This document shows positions 8,124 to 16,771 of a stretch of DNA of 64,000 nt, piece after piece. The stretch comes from Fretibacterium fastidiosum (GTDB lineage: Bacteria; Synergistota; Synergistia; Synergistales; Aminobacteriaceae): assembly GCF_964642095.1 (NCBI RefSeq), contig NZ_OZ209244.1:372001-436000 (forward strand). The letters run 5' to 3'. The position numbers were made by a program, and so were the translations under genes. The notes below the pieces were generated by a model. The model did not search any database. It had not been told where the DNA came from and worked only from the letters and a program-made list of their open reading frames with translations. Every line of letters begins with the position of its first letter. Position 1 is the first letter of the stretch.

Positions 8124-9512
8124 ATGAGCAAGTACTTATTAGCGGTTCTTGCGGTCGTCCTGGCCGGGACGGTCGGAGGGGGATTTCCCGCCCTCGCCGC
8201 GCCCCTCGACGCGGAGAGGACGGCGGGGCTGGACGCCGCGCTGGACGCCATGATCGGCTCGGAGGGGACCTGCGTCCCCGGCCTCGGCGTGATCGTCTAC
8301 AAGGACGGGACCAGGGCCTACAGCAAGTTCCTCGGACGCCGCCACATCGACGCGCAGGACCCCTCGCTGGACCGCCCGTTTACGGAGGACTCCCGCTTCC
8401 GGGTCGCGTCGGTCTCCAAACAGTTCACGGCCCTGGCCGTCCTGCAGTTGACGGAGCAGGGGAAGCTGGACCTGGACGCGGACGTCAGCCAGTACCTGGG
8501 CTTCAGCCTGAGGAATCCCCACTTCCCGGACACGCCCATCACCCTTCGGATGCTCCTCTCCCACACCTCCTCCATCCGCGACGGGAGGGCCTACGCCATC
8601 CCGCCGCAGTACGGCGTGAAGGAGTTCTTCGTCGCCGACGGAAAGTTCTACGAGGAGGGCACGCACTTCGCCCCCGCCGAGGAGGCGCCCGGCAAGTACT
8701 TCAGGTACTCCAACCTGAACTACGGCCTTCTGGGGACGATCGTCGAGGCCGTCACGGGAGAGCGCTTCGACCGATACATGAGGGCCCACCTCCTAGCGCA
8801 GCTCGACATCAAGGGCAGCTTCAACCCTGGAGACTTCACGAAGGAGGAGCTCGCCCTGCTGGGCAGCATCTACCAGAAGCAGAAGGACGGCCAATGGGAC
8901 GAGAAGGGGCCGTGGGTGGCGCAGATCGACGACTACGGAGACGAGGCGCCGGACCGGGACACGGTCGCCGTCAACAACCCGGACATCCGCGAGACCGACT
9001 CCTGGTACGGGCTCGCGGACTACAAGCCCGGCACGAACGCCACGGTCTTCTCCCCTCAGGGCGGACTGCGGGTCTCCTGCGCCGAGCTGGAGCACCTGCT
9101 GCAACTGTACCTGAACGACGGCGTCTACAACGGCGTGCAGGTCGTGAGGAAGGACCTGCTGGACGAGATGTTCCGGGTCCAATGGCAGTTCGATCCGGAC
9201 CATCCCAACGGAAACACCTACGGCGGGTCCATCGAGGCCTACTGCCTCGGCGTCTACCCCCTGCTCGGCACGGGGCGGTCCCGTCCTGCAAAGGACCTCG
9301 ACGTCAACCTCAAGGGGCACCTGGGGGAGGCCTATGGCCTGCTCTCCGGCGTCATGGTCCGGACGGGGACCAGGGACGGATTCATCTACATCATGAACGG
9401 CGAGGCCGTGGCCGAGGACGACGATCCTCGCTCCGAGGGCACGTTCAGCGGTAACTACATCTGGGAGGAGACGATGATGAACGCCATCTGCTCCAACGCC
9501 TTTGCCGATTAG
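8124..9512 (+). CDS. Exported serine hydrolase, beta-lactamase class C / PBP4* family
   Basis: 462 residues. A signal peptide (MSKYLLAVLAVVLAGTVGGG) is followed by a class C beta-lactamase-like fold: nucleophile and base in SVSK (RVASVSKQFTALAVL), the YSN motif (RYSNLNYGLLG) and the SHTSS loop. The family contains D-amino-acid peptidases, esterases and murein-peptide hydrolases acting outside the cytoplasm. ATG 8124 is preceded by AAGGAG and starts the signal peptide; the frame is open earlier. The next gene is a dipeptide epimerase 23 bp downstream, so processing of D-amino-acid-containing peptides is a reasonable inference. Confidence 0.85.
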   Translation: MSKYLLAVLAVVLAGTVGGGFPALAAPLDAERTAGLDAALDAMIGSEGTCVPGLGVIVYKDGTRAYSKFLGRRHIDAQDPSLDRPFTEDSRFRVASVSKQFTALAVLQLTEQGKLDLDADVSQYLGFSLRNPHFPDTPITLRMLLSHTSSIRDGRAYAIPPQYGVKEFFVADGKFYEEGTHFAPAEEAPGKYFRYSNLNYGLLGTIVEAVTGERFDRYMRAHLLAQLDIKGSFNPGDFTKEELALLGSIYQKQKDGQWDEKGPWVAQIDDYGDEAPDRDTVAVNNPDIRETDSWYGLADYKPGTNATVFSPQGGLRVSCAELEHLLQLYLNDGVYNGVQVVRKDLLDEMFRVQWQFDPDHPNGNTYGGSIEAYCLGVYPLLGTGRSRPAKDLDVNLKGHLGEAYGLLSGVMVRTGTRDGFIYIMNGEAVAEDDDPRSEGTFSGNYIWEETMMNAICSNAFAD

Positions 9513-9535
9513 GGCCAACGCAGGGAGGAAAAGTC

Positions 9536-10633
9536 ATGCGCATCACGAGGATTCGGTTGGGACGGATATCCGTCCCCCTGCGGGTTCCGTTCAAGACGGC
9601 GCTCCGCAGCGTGGACAGCGTCGAGGACGTCGTGGTGGAGGTCCACACCGACGCGGGCACGATCGGCTACGGTGAGGCGCCCCCCACGGGCGTCATCACG
9701 GGCGACACGACGGGAGCCATCGTCGGAGCCGTTCAGGACCACATCGGAAGAGCCATCCTGGACCGCGACGTGGACGACCTGGAGGACCTGCTGCAACGGG
9801 TTCAGCGGAGCATCGTCCACAACACGAGCGCCAAGGCGGCCGTCGACATGGCGCTGTGGGACCTGTACGGGCAGCTCCACCATATCCCCGTCTACAAGCT
9901 CCTGGGCGGCGCGAGAAAGTGCATCGTCACCGACATCACCATCAGCGTCAACCCGCCGGAGGAGATGGCGCGGGACGCGCGGGACGCCATCGGGCGCGGG
10001 TACGACTGCCTCAAGGTGAAGGTGGGCGCGAACCCGGCCCTCGACGTGGAGCGGCTGTCCGCCGTACGGCGCGCGGTTGGGGACGATGTGTGCATCCGCA
10101 TCGACGCAAACCAGGCCTGGCGCCCCAGAGAGGCCGTCCGCATCCTCAACGCGATGCAGGAGAAGGGGCTCGCCATCGAGTTCGTGGAGCAGCCGGTGAA
10201 GGCTCAGGACATCGACGGCCTGAGGTACGTCACGGAGCACAGCGACGTGCCCGTGCTGGCGGACGAGAGCGTCTTCTCTCCCGAGGACGCGATGCGGATC
10301 ATGCAGACGCGGGCGGCCGACCTGATCAACATCAAGCTGATGAAGTGCGGCGGGCTGACGAACGCCCTGAAGATCGCCTCCGCGGCCGAGGTCTATGGCG
10401 TGGAGTGCATGATCGGCTGTATGCTGGAGGCGAAGATCTCCGTCAACGCGGCTGTGGAGCTGGCCTGTGCCAAAAGGATCATCACGAAGGTGGACCTGGA
10501 CGGCCCCGTGCTCTGCAGCGAGGACCCCATCCTGGGCGGCGCCGTCTTCCGCGAGAAGGAGATCACCGTCTCCGACGAACCCGGCCTCGGAATCAGGGGC
10601 GTCGAGCCCGGGCGCATCGCCTACATCGACTGA
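9536..10633 (+). CDS. Dipeptide epimerase (L-Ala-D/L-Glu epimerase family, enolase superfamily)
   Basis: 365 residues with the muconate-lactonizing subgroup layout: an N-terminal capping domain, then a barrel with the KxK acid/base pair (LKVKVG), metal ligands in RIDANQ, EFVEQP and LADES, and the second lysine in INIKLMKCGG. These enzymes epimerise the second residue of dipeptides such as L-Ala-D-Glu from murein. GGGAGG precedes the ATG. It sits between an exported serine hydrolase and a DUF819 permease, which suggests import and conversion of a peptide. A second family member lies at 34544-35644. Exact dipeptide specificity is not readable. Confidence 0.88.
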   Translation: MRITRIRLGRISVPLRVPFKTALRSVDSVEDVVVEVHTDAGTIGYGEAPPTGVITGDTTGAIVGAVQDHIGRAILDRDVDDLEDLLQRVQRSIVHNTSAKAAVDMALWDLYGQLHHIPVYKLLGGARKCIVTDITISVNPPEEMARDARDAIGRGYDCLKVKVGANPALDVERLSAVRRAVGDDVCIRIDANQAWRPREAVRILNAMQEKGLAIEFVEQPVKAQDIDGLRYVTEHSDVPVLADESVFSPEDAMRIMQTRAADLINIKLMKCGGLTNALKIASAAEVYGVECMIGCMLEAKISVNAAVELACAKRIITKVDLDGPVLCSEDPILGGAVFREKEITVSDEPGLGIRGVEPGRIAYID

Positions 10634-10674
10634 TCGACCCATTCTGAACCCACATACCGAAAGGAGAAGGAAAT

Positions 10675-11853
10675 ATGGTCATCACAAACGGTTTCACCTA
10701 CATCGCGTTCCTGATGTTCGTCGCGGGCAGCCTGCTGGCACTCGAGAAGTACGCCAGGTGGAAGGTCTTCAACGTGGTTCCTCCGCTGGTCTGGATCTAC
10801 GTGCTGAACATGATCTTCTGCACGATGGGGCTCTTCAACTCGGAGGCGTGCAAGACGGCCTACAGCGCCCTGAAGAACAACCTGCTGTACGCCATGATCT
10901 TCGTCATGCTGCTGCGCTGCGACTTCAGGAAACTGGCGCGACTGAGCGGGCGGCTGATCGCCATCTTCCTGGGGTGCTCCGTGACGCTGGCCGCGGGCTT
11001 CATCGTCCTCTATCCGGTCTTCAAGGGCTTCCTGGGGGCGGACACCTGGGGCGCGGTGGCAGCCCTCTACGCCTCGTGGGTCGGCGGCTCGGCCAACATG
11101 GCGGCGATGCAGGCGGCTCTGCCCGTGGACGCCGGAGCCTACTCCTGCGCCCTGGCGCTCGACACGGTCTGCTACTCCCTGTGGATCGCCCTCCTGCTCC
11201 TGGCCGTCCGTTACTCGTCCAAGTGGAACGCGGCCACCAAAGCGGACACCTCCAAGCTGGACGCCCTGGCCGACACCGCCAACGCGCAGGTGGCCGCAGA
11301 GAAGAAGCTGGCGACGGGATCGGATTGGATCTTCCTCGTCGGACTCTCCCTCGCCGTCTCCGCGGCCTCTCAGTGGATCGGCGCCGAGGCAAACGCCGCG
11401 CTTAAGGGCGCCGGGTTCGCCATGTTCGACAAGGGCACCTGCACCACGCTGTTCGTCACCGTCCTGGGCCTCGTCTGCGCTATGACGCCGCTCGGCAAGC
11501 TGCCCGCCGTGGAGGAGCTCTCCAACATCTACCTCTACGCCGTGGTCTCCCTGCTGGCCTCCACCGCCACCATCGTGGACCTGGTGGCCGCGCCCATGTG
11601 GGTCGTCTACGGCCTCCTGATCCTGGCGATCCACGTCGCCCTCATGTTCTTCCTCTCCAAGCTCTTCCACTGGGACCTCTGCATGGTCTCCACGGCCTCC
11701 CTGGCCAACATCGGCGGCGCGGCCTCCGCGCCCATCGTGGCCACGGCCTACGACCAGAACTACGCGGGCATCGGCGTCCTCATGGGCGTCTTGGGCGCTG
11801 CCATCGGCAACTTCGCGGGGCTCGCCATGGGGGCACTCCTGAAAACCTTCTGA
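10675..11853 (+). CDS. DUF819 family membrane protein, putative permease
   Basis: 392 residues with about ten to eleven hydrophobic segments. Family features include GGSANMAAM in the first half and the inverted-repeat counterpart ASLANIGGAASAP in the second half, typical of DUF819 (YjcL-like) proteins. AGGAGAAGG precedes the ATG. As the last gene of the serine hydrolase-epimerase cluster it probably transports the substrate or product across the inner membrane. That role is inferred from context only. Confidence 0.82.
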   Translation: MVITNGFTYIAFLMFVAGSLLALEKYARWKVFNVVPPLVWIYVLNMIFCTMGLFNSEACKTAYSALKNNLLYAMIFVMLLRCDFRKLARLSGRLIAIFLGCSVTLAAGFIVLYPVFKGFLGADTWGAVAALYASWVGGSANMAAMQAALPVDAGAYSCALALDTVCYSLWIALLLLAVRYSSKWNAATKADTSKLDALADTANAQVAAEKKLATGSDWIFLVGLSLAVSAASQWIGAEANAALKGAGFAMFDKGTCTTLFVTVLGLVCAMTPLGKLPAVEELSNIYLYAVVSLLASTATIVDLVAAPMWVVYGLLILAIHVALMFFLSKLFHWDLCMVSTASLANIGGAASAPIVATAYDQNYAGIGVLMGVLGAAIGNFAGLAMGALLKTF

Positions 11854-11907
11854 GCCCGAAGGGTGCCCGCGGTTCCGCTCAACCCGCGGACCTTCCCAAT
11901 CCCAAAG

Positions 11908-11943
11908 GCGACGCCCGGCCCCTCTCAGGGGGCCGGGCGTCGC
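11908..11943. terminator. Bidirectional terminator between convergent genes
   Basis: A perfect 15-bp stem, GCGACGCCCGGCCCC (11908-11922) and GGGGCCGGGCGTCGC (11929-11943), followed by TTTC on the plus strand. It separates the DUF819 gene from the convergent YjiH-type gene. Confidence 0.8.
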
Positions 11944-12029
11944 TTTCACTGCCGAACGGAGCGATCCACGCCCCTTCGAGATCAGCGCGGACTTGCAGGG
12001 CGGCCACTGCCAGCGCCGCAAAGCGGCAC

Positions 12030-13361
12030 CTACGGGGCAACGGCCTGAACGACGTCGGAGAACCCCAACAGCATGGCGATGGGGATCGTGATGAGGATAC
12101 TCAGGACGACCCGCTCAAACCAGATGACGACGATCTCCCACAGTTTGATGGGAATGTCCGTCCCCAGGATGCAGGGAATGCTTGCCGAGAAGAAGAGTAT
12201 CTCGGAGATGCTCACCACCGCGATCACGAACTTCAAAAGCGGGGTCCCCGTCTTCGCGATCAGGATGGCCGGAAGGAACATCTCCGGAAGGGAGACGGCG
12301 GCAGCCGTCCCGCCCAGAGAGGCCTGGGACACTCCGAAGAGCTCGAAGATGGGAACGAACATCAGGCCCATCCACTCGAAGAGCGGGGTGTACCTGGCCA
12401 GGACAAGCCCCAAAAGGCCGATCGACATGATGGAGGGGATGACGGAAAAGGCCATATCGAGACCCGCCGTAAAGTTCTTCCAAACCATCTGCGGCAGGGG
12501 CGGCACGTTCTCGGCGACCTCGACGCCGGCGTCCCAGGCTCTGCGCATGAGGCTTCCCTCCCGAACCGGGTCCTCGCTCCTGACCCCCGTCGCATAGGTT
12601 TCCGGCATCCAGCTGAGGGGCCAGAGGCGTGCCGTGACGGCCGTGACGGCGAACGTGACGAACATGGCAACCCAGAAGTAGAGGGTCCAGTGGTCCATGA
12701 TGCCCAAAGTCTTGGCGACGATCAAGAGGAAGGTCGCCGAGACCGTGGAAAAGCCCGTGGCCACGATGGCGGCCTCACGCGCCGAATACTTGTCCTGGCG
12801 GTAAACCCCGTTGGTGATCAGGAGGGCGATCGAATAGCTCCCCACGAACGAGGCAACGGCATCGATGGCGCTGCGTCCCGGGGTCTTGAAGAGGGGACGC
12901 ATGACGGGGGTCATGAAAACGCCGGTGAACTCCATGAGGCCGAAGCTGGACAGAAAGGCCAGGAACACGGAGCCGATGGGAATCACCAAGCCTACGGGCA
13001 GGGACAGCTTTTCAAAGAGGAAGGGGCCGAAGTCCTTTTGAGCGAGCCAGGCGGGAGCCACGTTGAAGTAGATCACCGTACCGGCCACAGCGCCGACGAC
13101 CTTGGCGAACGAGAAAAACAGGGTGAGCCCGTCCTTGTTCCACGTCCTCCGAATAAAGGGAAGGGCCGCCCCGACGTACATCACGATGAGGATATAGACC
13201 TTCGCCCCCGGCAGAAGATCCTGAAGGATGAAGTTGATGATATGATCTACAGGGATCGTCATCTTTCCACCCAACGTCAAAGGGCAAAAGAACATAAAAA
13301 GGCCAAAAAGGCTGTAGACAAGAAACTTCCAAACGCCTTTCCCACTTTGATTTTCCTGCAT
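12030..13361 (-). CDS. YjiH family membrane protein with nucleoside-recognition (Gate) domain
   Basis: 443 residues with about ten to eleven membrane segments. The C-terminal part has the Gate pattern of nucleoside-transporter-like proteins (SIGLLGLVLARYTPLFEWMG ... ISEILFFSAS). Family members are uncharacterised putative transporters. GGGGGTG precedes the ATG. The gene has a candidate promoter 270-300 bp upstream, leaving an unusually long leader. Substrate unknown. Confidence 0.8.
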   Translation of the reverse strand: MQENQSGKGVWKFLVYSLFGLFMFFCPLTLGGKMTIPVDHIINFILQDLLPGAKVYILIVMYVGAALPFIRRTWNKDGLTLFFSFAKVVGAVAGTVIYFNVAPAWLAQKDFGPFLFEKLSLPVGLVIPIGSVFLAFLSSFGLMEFTGVFMTPVMRPLFKTPGRSAIDAVASFVGSYSIALLITNGVYRQDKYSAREAAIVATGFSTVSATFLLIVAKTLGIMDHWTLYFWVAMFVTFAVTAVTARLWPLSWMPETYATGVRSEDPVREGSLMRRAWDAGVEVAENVPPLPQMVWKNFTAGLDMAFSVIPSIMSIGLLGLVLARYTPLFEWMGLMFVPIFELFGVSQASLGGTAAAVSLPEMFLPAILIAKTGTPLLKFVIAVVSISEILFFSASIPCILGTDIPIKLWEIVVIWFERVVLSILITIPIAMLLGFSDVVQAVAP

Positions 13362-13732
13362 AAGTCAGCACCCCCGTCAAAAACAGACAACGACACGACG
13401 CAAAATCGTCAAGCCAGAGCGACGGGACCAGAGGGGCGAACGTTCGTAACAGTCGATGACCCACCAGGGTCGGCTGGTGCGCCCTCCTCCAGCTCCCGGA
13501 TAACGCTTTCCGAACTTTAACCGTGTCGCTTCCAAATTTCACCGTTCTCATCGCAGAGAAATCGAACTCAGCGCATAATAATCCACTCCCAGACAAGCAG
13601 CGGTCCAGTCTCTGTGATAAAAAAGTCAAATCTTAATCTACTATATTTTTCTGGACTGTCAAGCAAAACTGCCGTCCCCAAATGGGGAATAAGGGAGCGG
13701 AGCGGAGCTTTTCCGCCCTGCTCCCGCGCCTT
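13362..13732 (-). promoter_or_regulatory. Promoter and long leader of the YjiH-type gene
   Basis: On the minus strand, TTGACA (13657-13662), a 16-bp spacer and TAGATT (13635-13640) form a plausible promoter, giving a leader of about 265 nt. The leader contains complementary GC-rich segments (GGGCGCACCAGCC, ACCCTGGTGGGTC around 13455-13485). No known riboswitch class was recognised. No gene was seen in the stretch. Confidence 0.4.
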
Positions 13733-14992
13733 TTATACGAACCACACGGGTATCTGAAGAACGTTTTCCCTCAGCATTCCGGGCTGCGGACAGTTGCATA
13801 TCACGGCGCCCGCTCCACGTCTCTTTTCGTTCACTTTATCGAGTACCAGGAAAGCAGAGGTTTCATCGGCAGCGACGGAGGAGCTCTGCTTAATCTCAAT
13901 GGGATGGAGGACCCCGTTTTCTTCGATGATCAGGTCAATTTCACCTTCGATTTCGATCATGGCCCCATTCTTTTTGACCTTCTTCCTGTCTCGCCCTCTG
14001 TAGTAGGAGACGCAGTAGCGATAATCGATCGCTCTGTTTGAGTAGGACTTTAAGATTTCCGAAATGACGAAGGTCTCGAAAAAAGCCCCGCTCATTGCAC
14101 CGTTCGCTAAAGTTTCCGGCGTCAGCCAGCGCGTAAGGTACGCAGCGAGGCCGGTGTCGCGGAAATATGCCTTGGGCGTTTTGATCGCCCGTCTTAAGAC
14201 GCCGGGCGTGTATGGTTCCAACAGATAAACGATCCCGGACGCCTCCAGAATGGACATCCACGATTTCACCGTGGTCTGATCTTTGCCGATCTCATCGGCA
14301 ATGTTGCTGTAGTTGACCCTCTGTCCGGTCCTTGCCGCAACGGCCACCATGAAGCGCCTGAAGTCATTCAGGTCCTGAACGGCGGACAGCTTTCGGACGT
14401 CCCTTTCCAGATAAGTCTTGACATAGCTGGAAAAGAAAACTCCCCAATCGATCTCCGGGTCCTGCAACGCCGGGTAGCCGCCACGGTGGATTCTTTCCCA
14501 AAGGTTATTCGGAGCCTTCGCGGTCTTGTTTCGTTCCCGCACGTACTCCATCGTAGGGAGAAAGGGCGCGTTGAAGGCGTCGCCATCGATCTCGCGTTGA
14601 GATAGGGGGGACATCTCGATAATCCCTATTCTGCCGGAAAGCGATTCCGACGCCTTTTCCATCAGCTCCAGAGGCTGTGAACCGGACAGGCAGAACAACC
14701 CTTTGTCGTCCGTTCCGTCGCAGGCGATCTTAATATACCGGAACAGCCCCGGCGCACGCTGCACCTCGTCATAAACAACGGGCGGCTGGTTCAGCATCAT
14801 GAACAGGTTTGGATTGTTGTTCGCCTGATCCTCGACGAAAGGATCGTCTATAAGCACGTATTTCTTGTCCGGAAAGAGCTTCCTGATCATTTCGGTCTTT
14901 CCGGTCTGTCTTGCACCCGTGACGAGGAGGCTCTTAAACGTCTTATCCGAATGCAGGGCGATATCCTCTACCGCTCTTTTGATATATTCCAT
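13733..14992 (-). CDS. AAA ATPase with DUF4143 domain
   Basis: 419 residues. The P-loop is GARQTGKT near residue 26, and the Walker B region is PPVVYDEVQ, followed by a sensor-like LSGSQPL. The second half is a DUF4143 domain with a nuclease-like ending (GEIDLIIEENGVLHPIEIK, with the D...E.K pattern of PD-(D/E)XK folds). Such ATPases are widespread, often horizontally transferred, and of unknown function; defence or mobile-element roles are often suggested. It is monocistronic, preceded by two tandem hairpins and a TATAAT box. Confidence 0.88.
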   Translation of the reverse strand: MEYIKRAVEDIALHSDKTFKSLLVTGARQTGKTEMIRKLFPDKKYVLIDDPFVEDQANNNPNLFMMLNQPPVVYDEVQRAPGLFRYIKIACDGTDDKGLFCLSGSQPLELMEKASESLSGRIGIIEMSPLSQREIDGDAFNAPFLPTMEYVRERNKTAKAPNNLWERIHRGGYPALQDPEIDWGVFFSSYVKTYLERDVRKLSAVQDLNDFRRFMVAVAARTGQRVNYSNIADEIGKDQTTVKSWMSILEASGIVYLLEPYTPGVLRRAIKTPKAYFRDTGLAAYLTRWLTPETLANGAMSGAFFETFVISEILKSYSNRAIDYRYCVSYYRGRDRKKVKKNGAMIEIEGEIDLIIEENGVLHPIEIKQSSSVAADETSAFLVLDKVNEKRRGAGAVICNCPQPGMLRENVLQIPVWFV

Positions 14993-15008
14993 TATGCGAC
15001 ACCCCTGA

Positions 15009-15115
15009 TGGCAAATCTGGGATTCAATCCTGAATCTGCCATCATTATACCGGAATACCGGAATTGCGACGAGATGAGGGTATCGACAAATCCGGGATCG
15101 GAACCCGGATTTGTC
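15009..15115. repeat. Two tandem imperfect hairpins upstream of the ATPase gene
   Basis: The second hairpin is perfect, GACAAATCCGGG (15085-15096) with CCCGGATTTGTC (15104-15115). The first (15009-15040) is a diverged version of the same design. Each is followed by a CATCAT[TC][AG]TA stretch. On the minus strand the first such stretch holds a TATAAT (15044-15049), 52 bp before the ATPase ATG. Confidence 0.55.
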
Positions 15116-15160
15116 ATCATCGTATCGCTGACGCCCGTTCGGGCAGAAATCGGCGGCAAT

Positions 15161-15186
15161 GCCCGGCCCCGCTCAGGGGACCGGGC
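15161..15186 (-). terminator. Terminator of the PaaK-like gene
   Basis: Stem GCCCGG-CCC (15161 on) with GGG-CCGGGC (to 15186), just past the stop at 15199 of the minus-strand gene. It resembles the hairpin at 11908-11943. No clear U tract. Confidence 0.5.
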
Positions 15187-15198
15187 GTCGCCTGCGCT

Positions 15199-16524
15199 TC
15201 AGCGCGGCGGGAGGGGGCAAAACATCCCCTCCACGTCAAAGGGAAGGGCCGTCCGCGTGCGCCGGAACTTCCCCCGGCAGAGCGACGCCGGCAACACGTC
15301 GTCCCGCGCCAGCTCGATCTCAAAGCGTCCCCGGCCCCCGTAGACGTCCTGAAGCGCATCGTGCACCGCCCCTCTGGCCCCCCGCACGTCCCCCGGAGCA
15401 AAGAGCGCCCGGATGTGGTAGGCGTCGCGCGCCGTCTGCGTCAGGCGGTAGTCCCGCAGGCGCGGGATGAGGGCGAGTCGCGCATCCAGCGTCCCGGTCG
15501 TCACCAGCCGGCCGCCCAGCGTGAAGGTCACGTCAGCGAGGCGCCCCTCCACGGCCTCGGCAACCATGCCCTCGCCGCTCCCTTCGCCGGCCCCCAGCCG
15601 CAGGAGGTCCCCCATGTCGAAGCGCAGGACGCAGTTCCACGAGTTGCCGAACGTCGTGACGAACGCCCGCCCCAGCTCCGGCCCGCCAAAGGGCTCCTTC
15701 AGGGGCTGAAAGTCGATGCGGCAGAACTCCGCGTTCTGGTGCAGAAATCCGTCCCGCCCCTGCATCATCACGAGGCCCGCCTCCAGGCTCCCGTAGGCGC
15801 TGAAGACGGGACAGTCGAAGACACGGCGGATCGCATCGAGGTAAAAGGGGGCGGGCAGCTCATGGACGAGGATCACGGCGCCGGGCGACGTCAGGAGAAC
15901 GTCCGCATCCGCCGCCCACCACGCGAGGCGCGCCAGAAACGCGGGGTCGGCCTCCAGGACGGCGGGGCGGAAGTCGTTCAGCTCCCTCGCCATGCGCCGC
16001 AGAAGGCGCGGCGTCCACTGCGCCGTGCTGGGCTTTTCGTTCAGGTGGAGGACGCCGCCCAGGAGGCGCCCTTCCAGGGGGAGGTCCTCCTGAGAGGCGA
16101 GGCCCGCGCTTCGGGCGCCGGCCAGCACGGCCCGCCGCCCATCCCCGTTCAGCCCTACGAGCGCCCACCCCGCAGCCCTGGAGCGCTCCTGCCAATCCCG
16201 ATCCACGACGTGCGCCGTCTCCCCCTCCGGGCCAGGGTCCACCCTGAGGGCGATGGCGCCGCTCTCAAGGCCGTCCTTCAGCTGCCGGTCCATGGGCATC
16301 AGGGGCATCCGCCCCCTCTCGAGGGCCGGGCCGGCACGGAGGTCCGCCCCTCGCAACGCGGGGAGCGCGTCGAACCGCTCGTCCAGGGGCGCACTGTCGT
16401 CGGGCCTCAGACCGCGCTCCCCCCACTCCATGTAGAGGGGCACGCGGTCGAAGGCCTCAAAGAGCCTCGCCTCGCACCGTCTGAGGAACTCCACAGAATA
16501 GCAAAAACGATTCGTCAGGATCAC
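15199..16524 (-). CDS. PaaK-like adenylate-forming enzyme (phenylacetate-CoA ligase / F390 synthetase family)
   Basis: 441 residues, a typical length for PaaK-type ligases, which activate an acid as acyl-AMP and transfer it to CoA. The adenylate core is recognisable in YGSLEAG (aromatic/Glu motif), LRFDMGDLLRL (the hinge-side GD motif) and the C-terminal lid with a lysine in RGKFRRTR. The N-terminal half is diverged and the P-loop-like Ser/Thr/Gly motif is weak (LLTSPGAVILV). Monocistronic, so the acid substrate is unknown. Family call is moderately sure. Confidence 0.65.
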   Translation of the reverse strand: MILTNRFCYSVEFLRRCEARLFEAFDRVPLYMEWGERGLRPDDSAPLDERFDALPALRGADLRAGPALERGRMPLMPMDRQLKDGLESGAIALRVDPGPEGETAHVVDRDWQERSRAAGWALVGLNGDGRRAVLAGARSAGLASQEDLPLEGRLLGGVLHLNEKPSTAQWTPRLLRRMARELNDFRPAVLEADPAFLARLAWWAADADVLLTSPGAVILVHELPAPFYLDAIRRVFDCPVFSAYGSLEAGLVMMQGRDGFLHQNAEFCRIDFQPLKEPFGGPELGRAFVTTFGNSWNCVLRFDMGDLLRLGAGEGSGEGMVAEAVEGRLADVTFTLGGRLVTTGTLDARLALIPRLRDYRLTQTARDAYHIRALFAPGDVRGARGAVHDALQDVYGGRGRFEIELARDDVLPASLCRGKFRRTRTALPFDVEGMFCPLPPR

Positions 16525-16699
16525 GTTTCATCACCTCCCGGAATGAAACCAGTGTACCACAAAGGCGGGCGCCGTCCATCCGCTGGCGGAACGGCAAGTG
16601 CAGCGTCAGCCCTCTGGCAGGGCGCGAACGCTTCATCCCCTCGTTGCACTTCGTCCCGGGTTCGCCGCACCTGCCGCACAAACGGGCGCGAAAATCATA

Positions 16700-16705
16700 T
16701 ATAAT
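16700..16705 (+). promoter_or_regulatory. -10 box of the PAS-GAF gene
   Basis: TATAAT 66 bp before the ATG at 16772; the -35 is poorly conserved. Confidence 0.4.
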
Positions 16706-16771
16706 AGGGACCTGAGAGGGGTGCGAGAGCCCCAGCCTGAGGTCATTCGCGACAGAATCGAGAGGAAGATC

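Noticed and set aside
13440..13490. T-box-like GGTGGG sequence in the YjiH leader
   Set aside because: The required T-box sequence and stem I elements are not present.
13012..13629. 205-codon minus-strand frame overlapping the YjiH gene start
   Set aside because: It is an out-of-frame shadow with no recognisable protein sequence and it covers the leader region.
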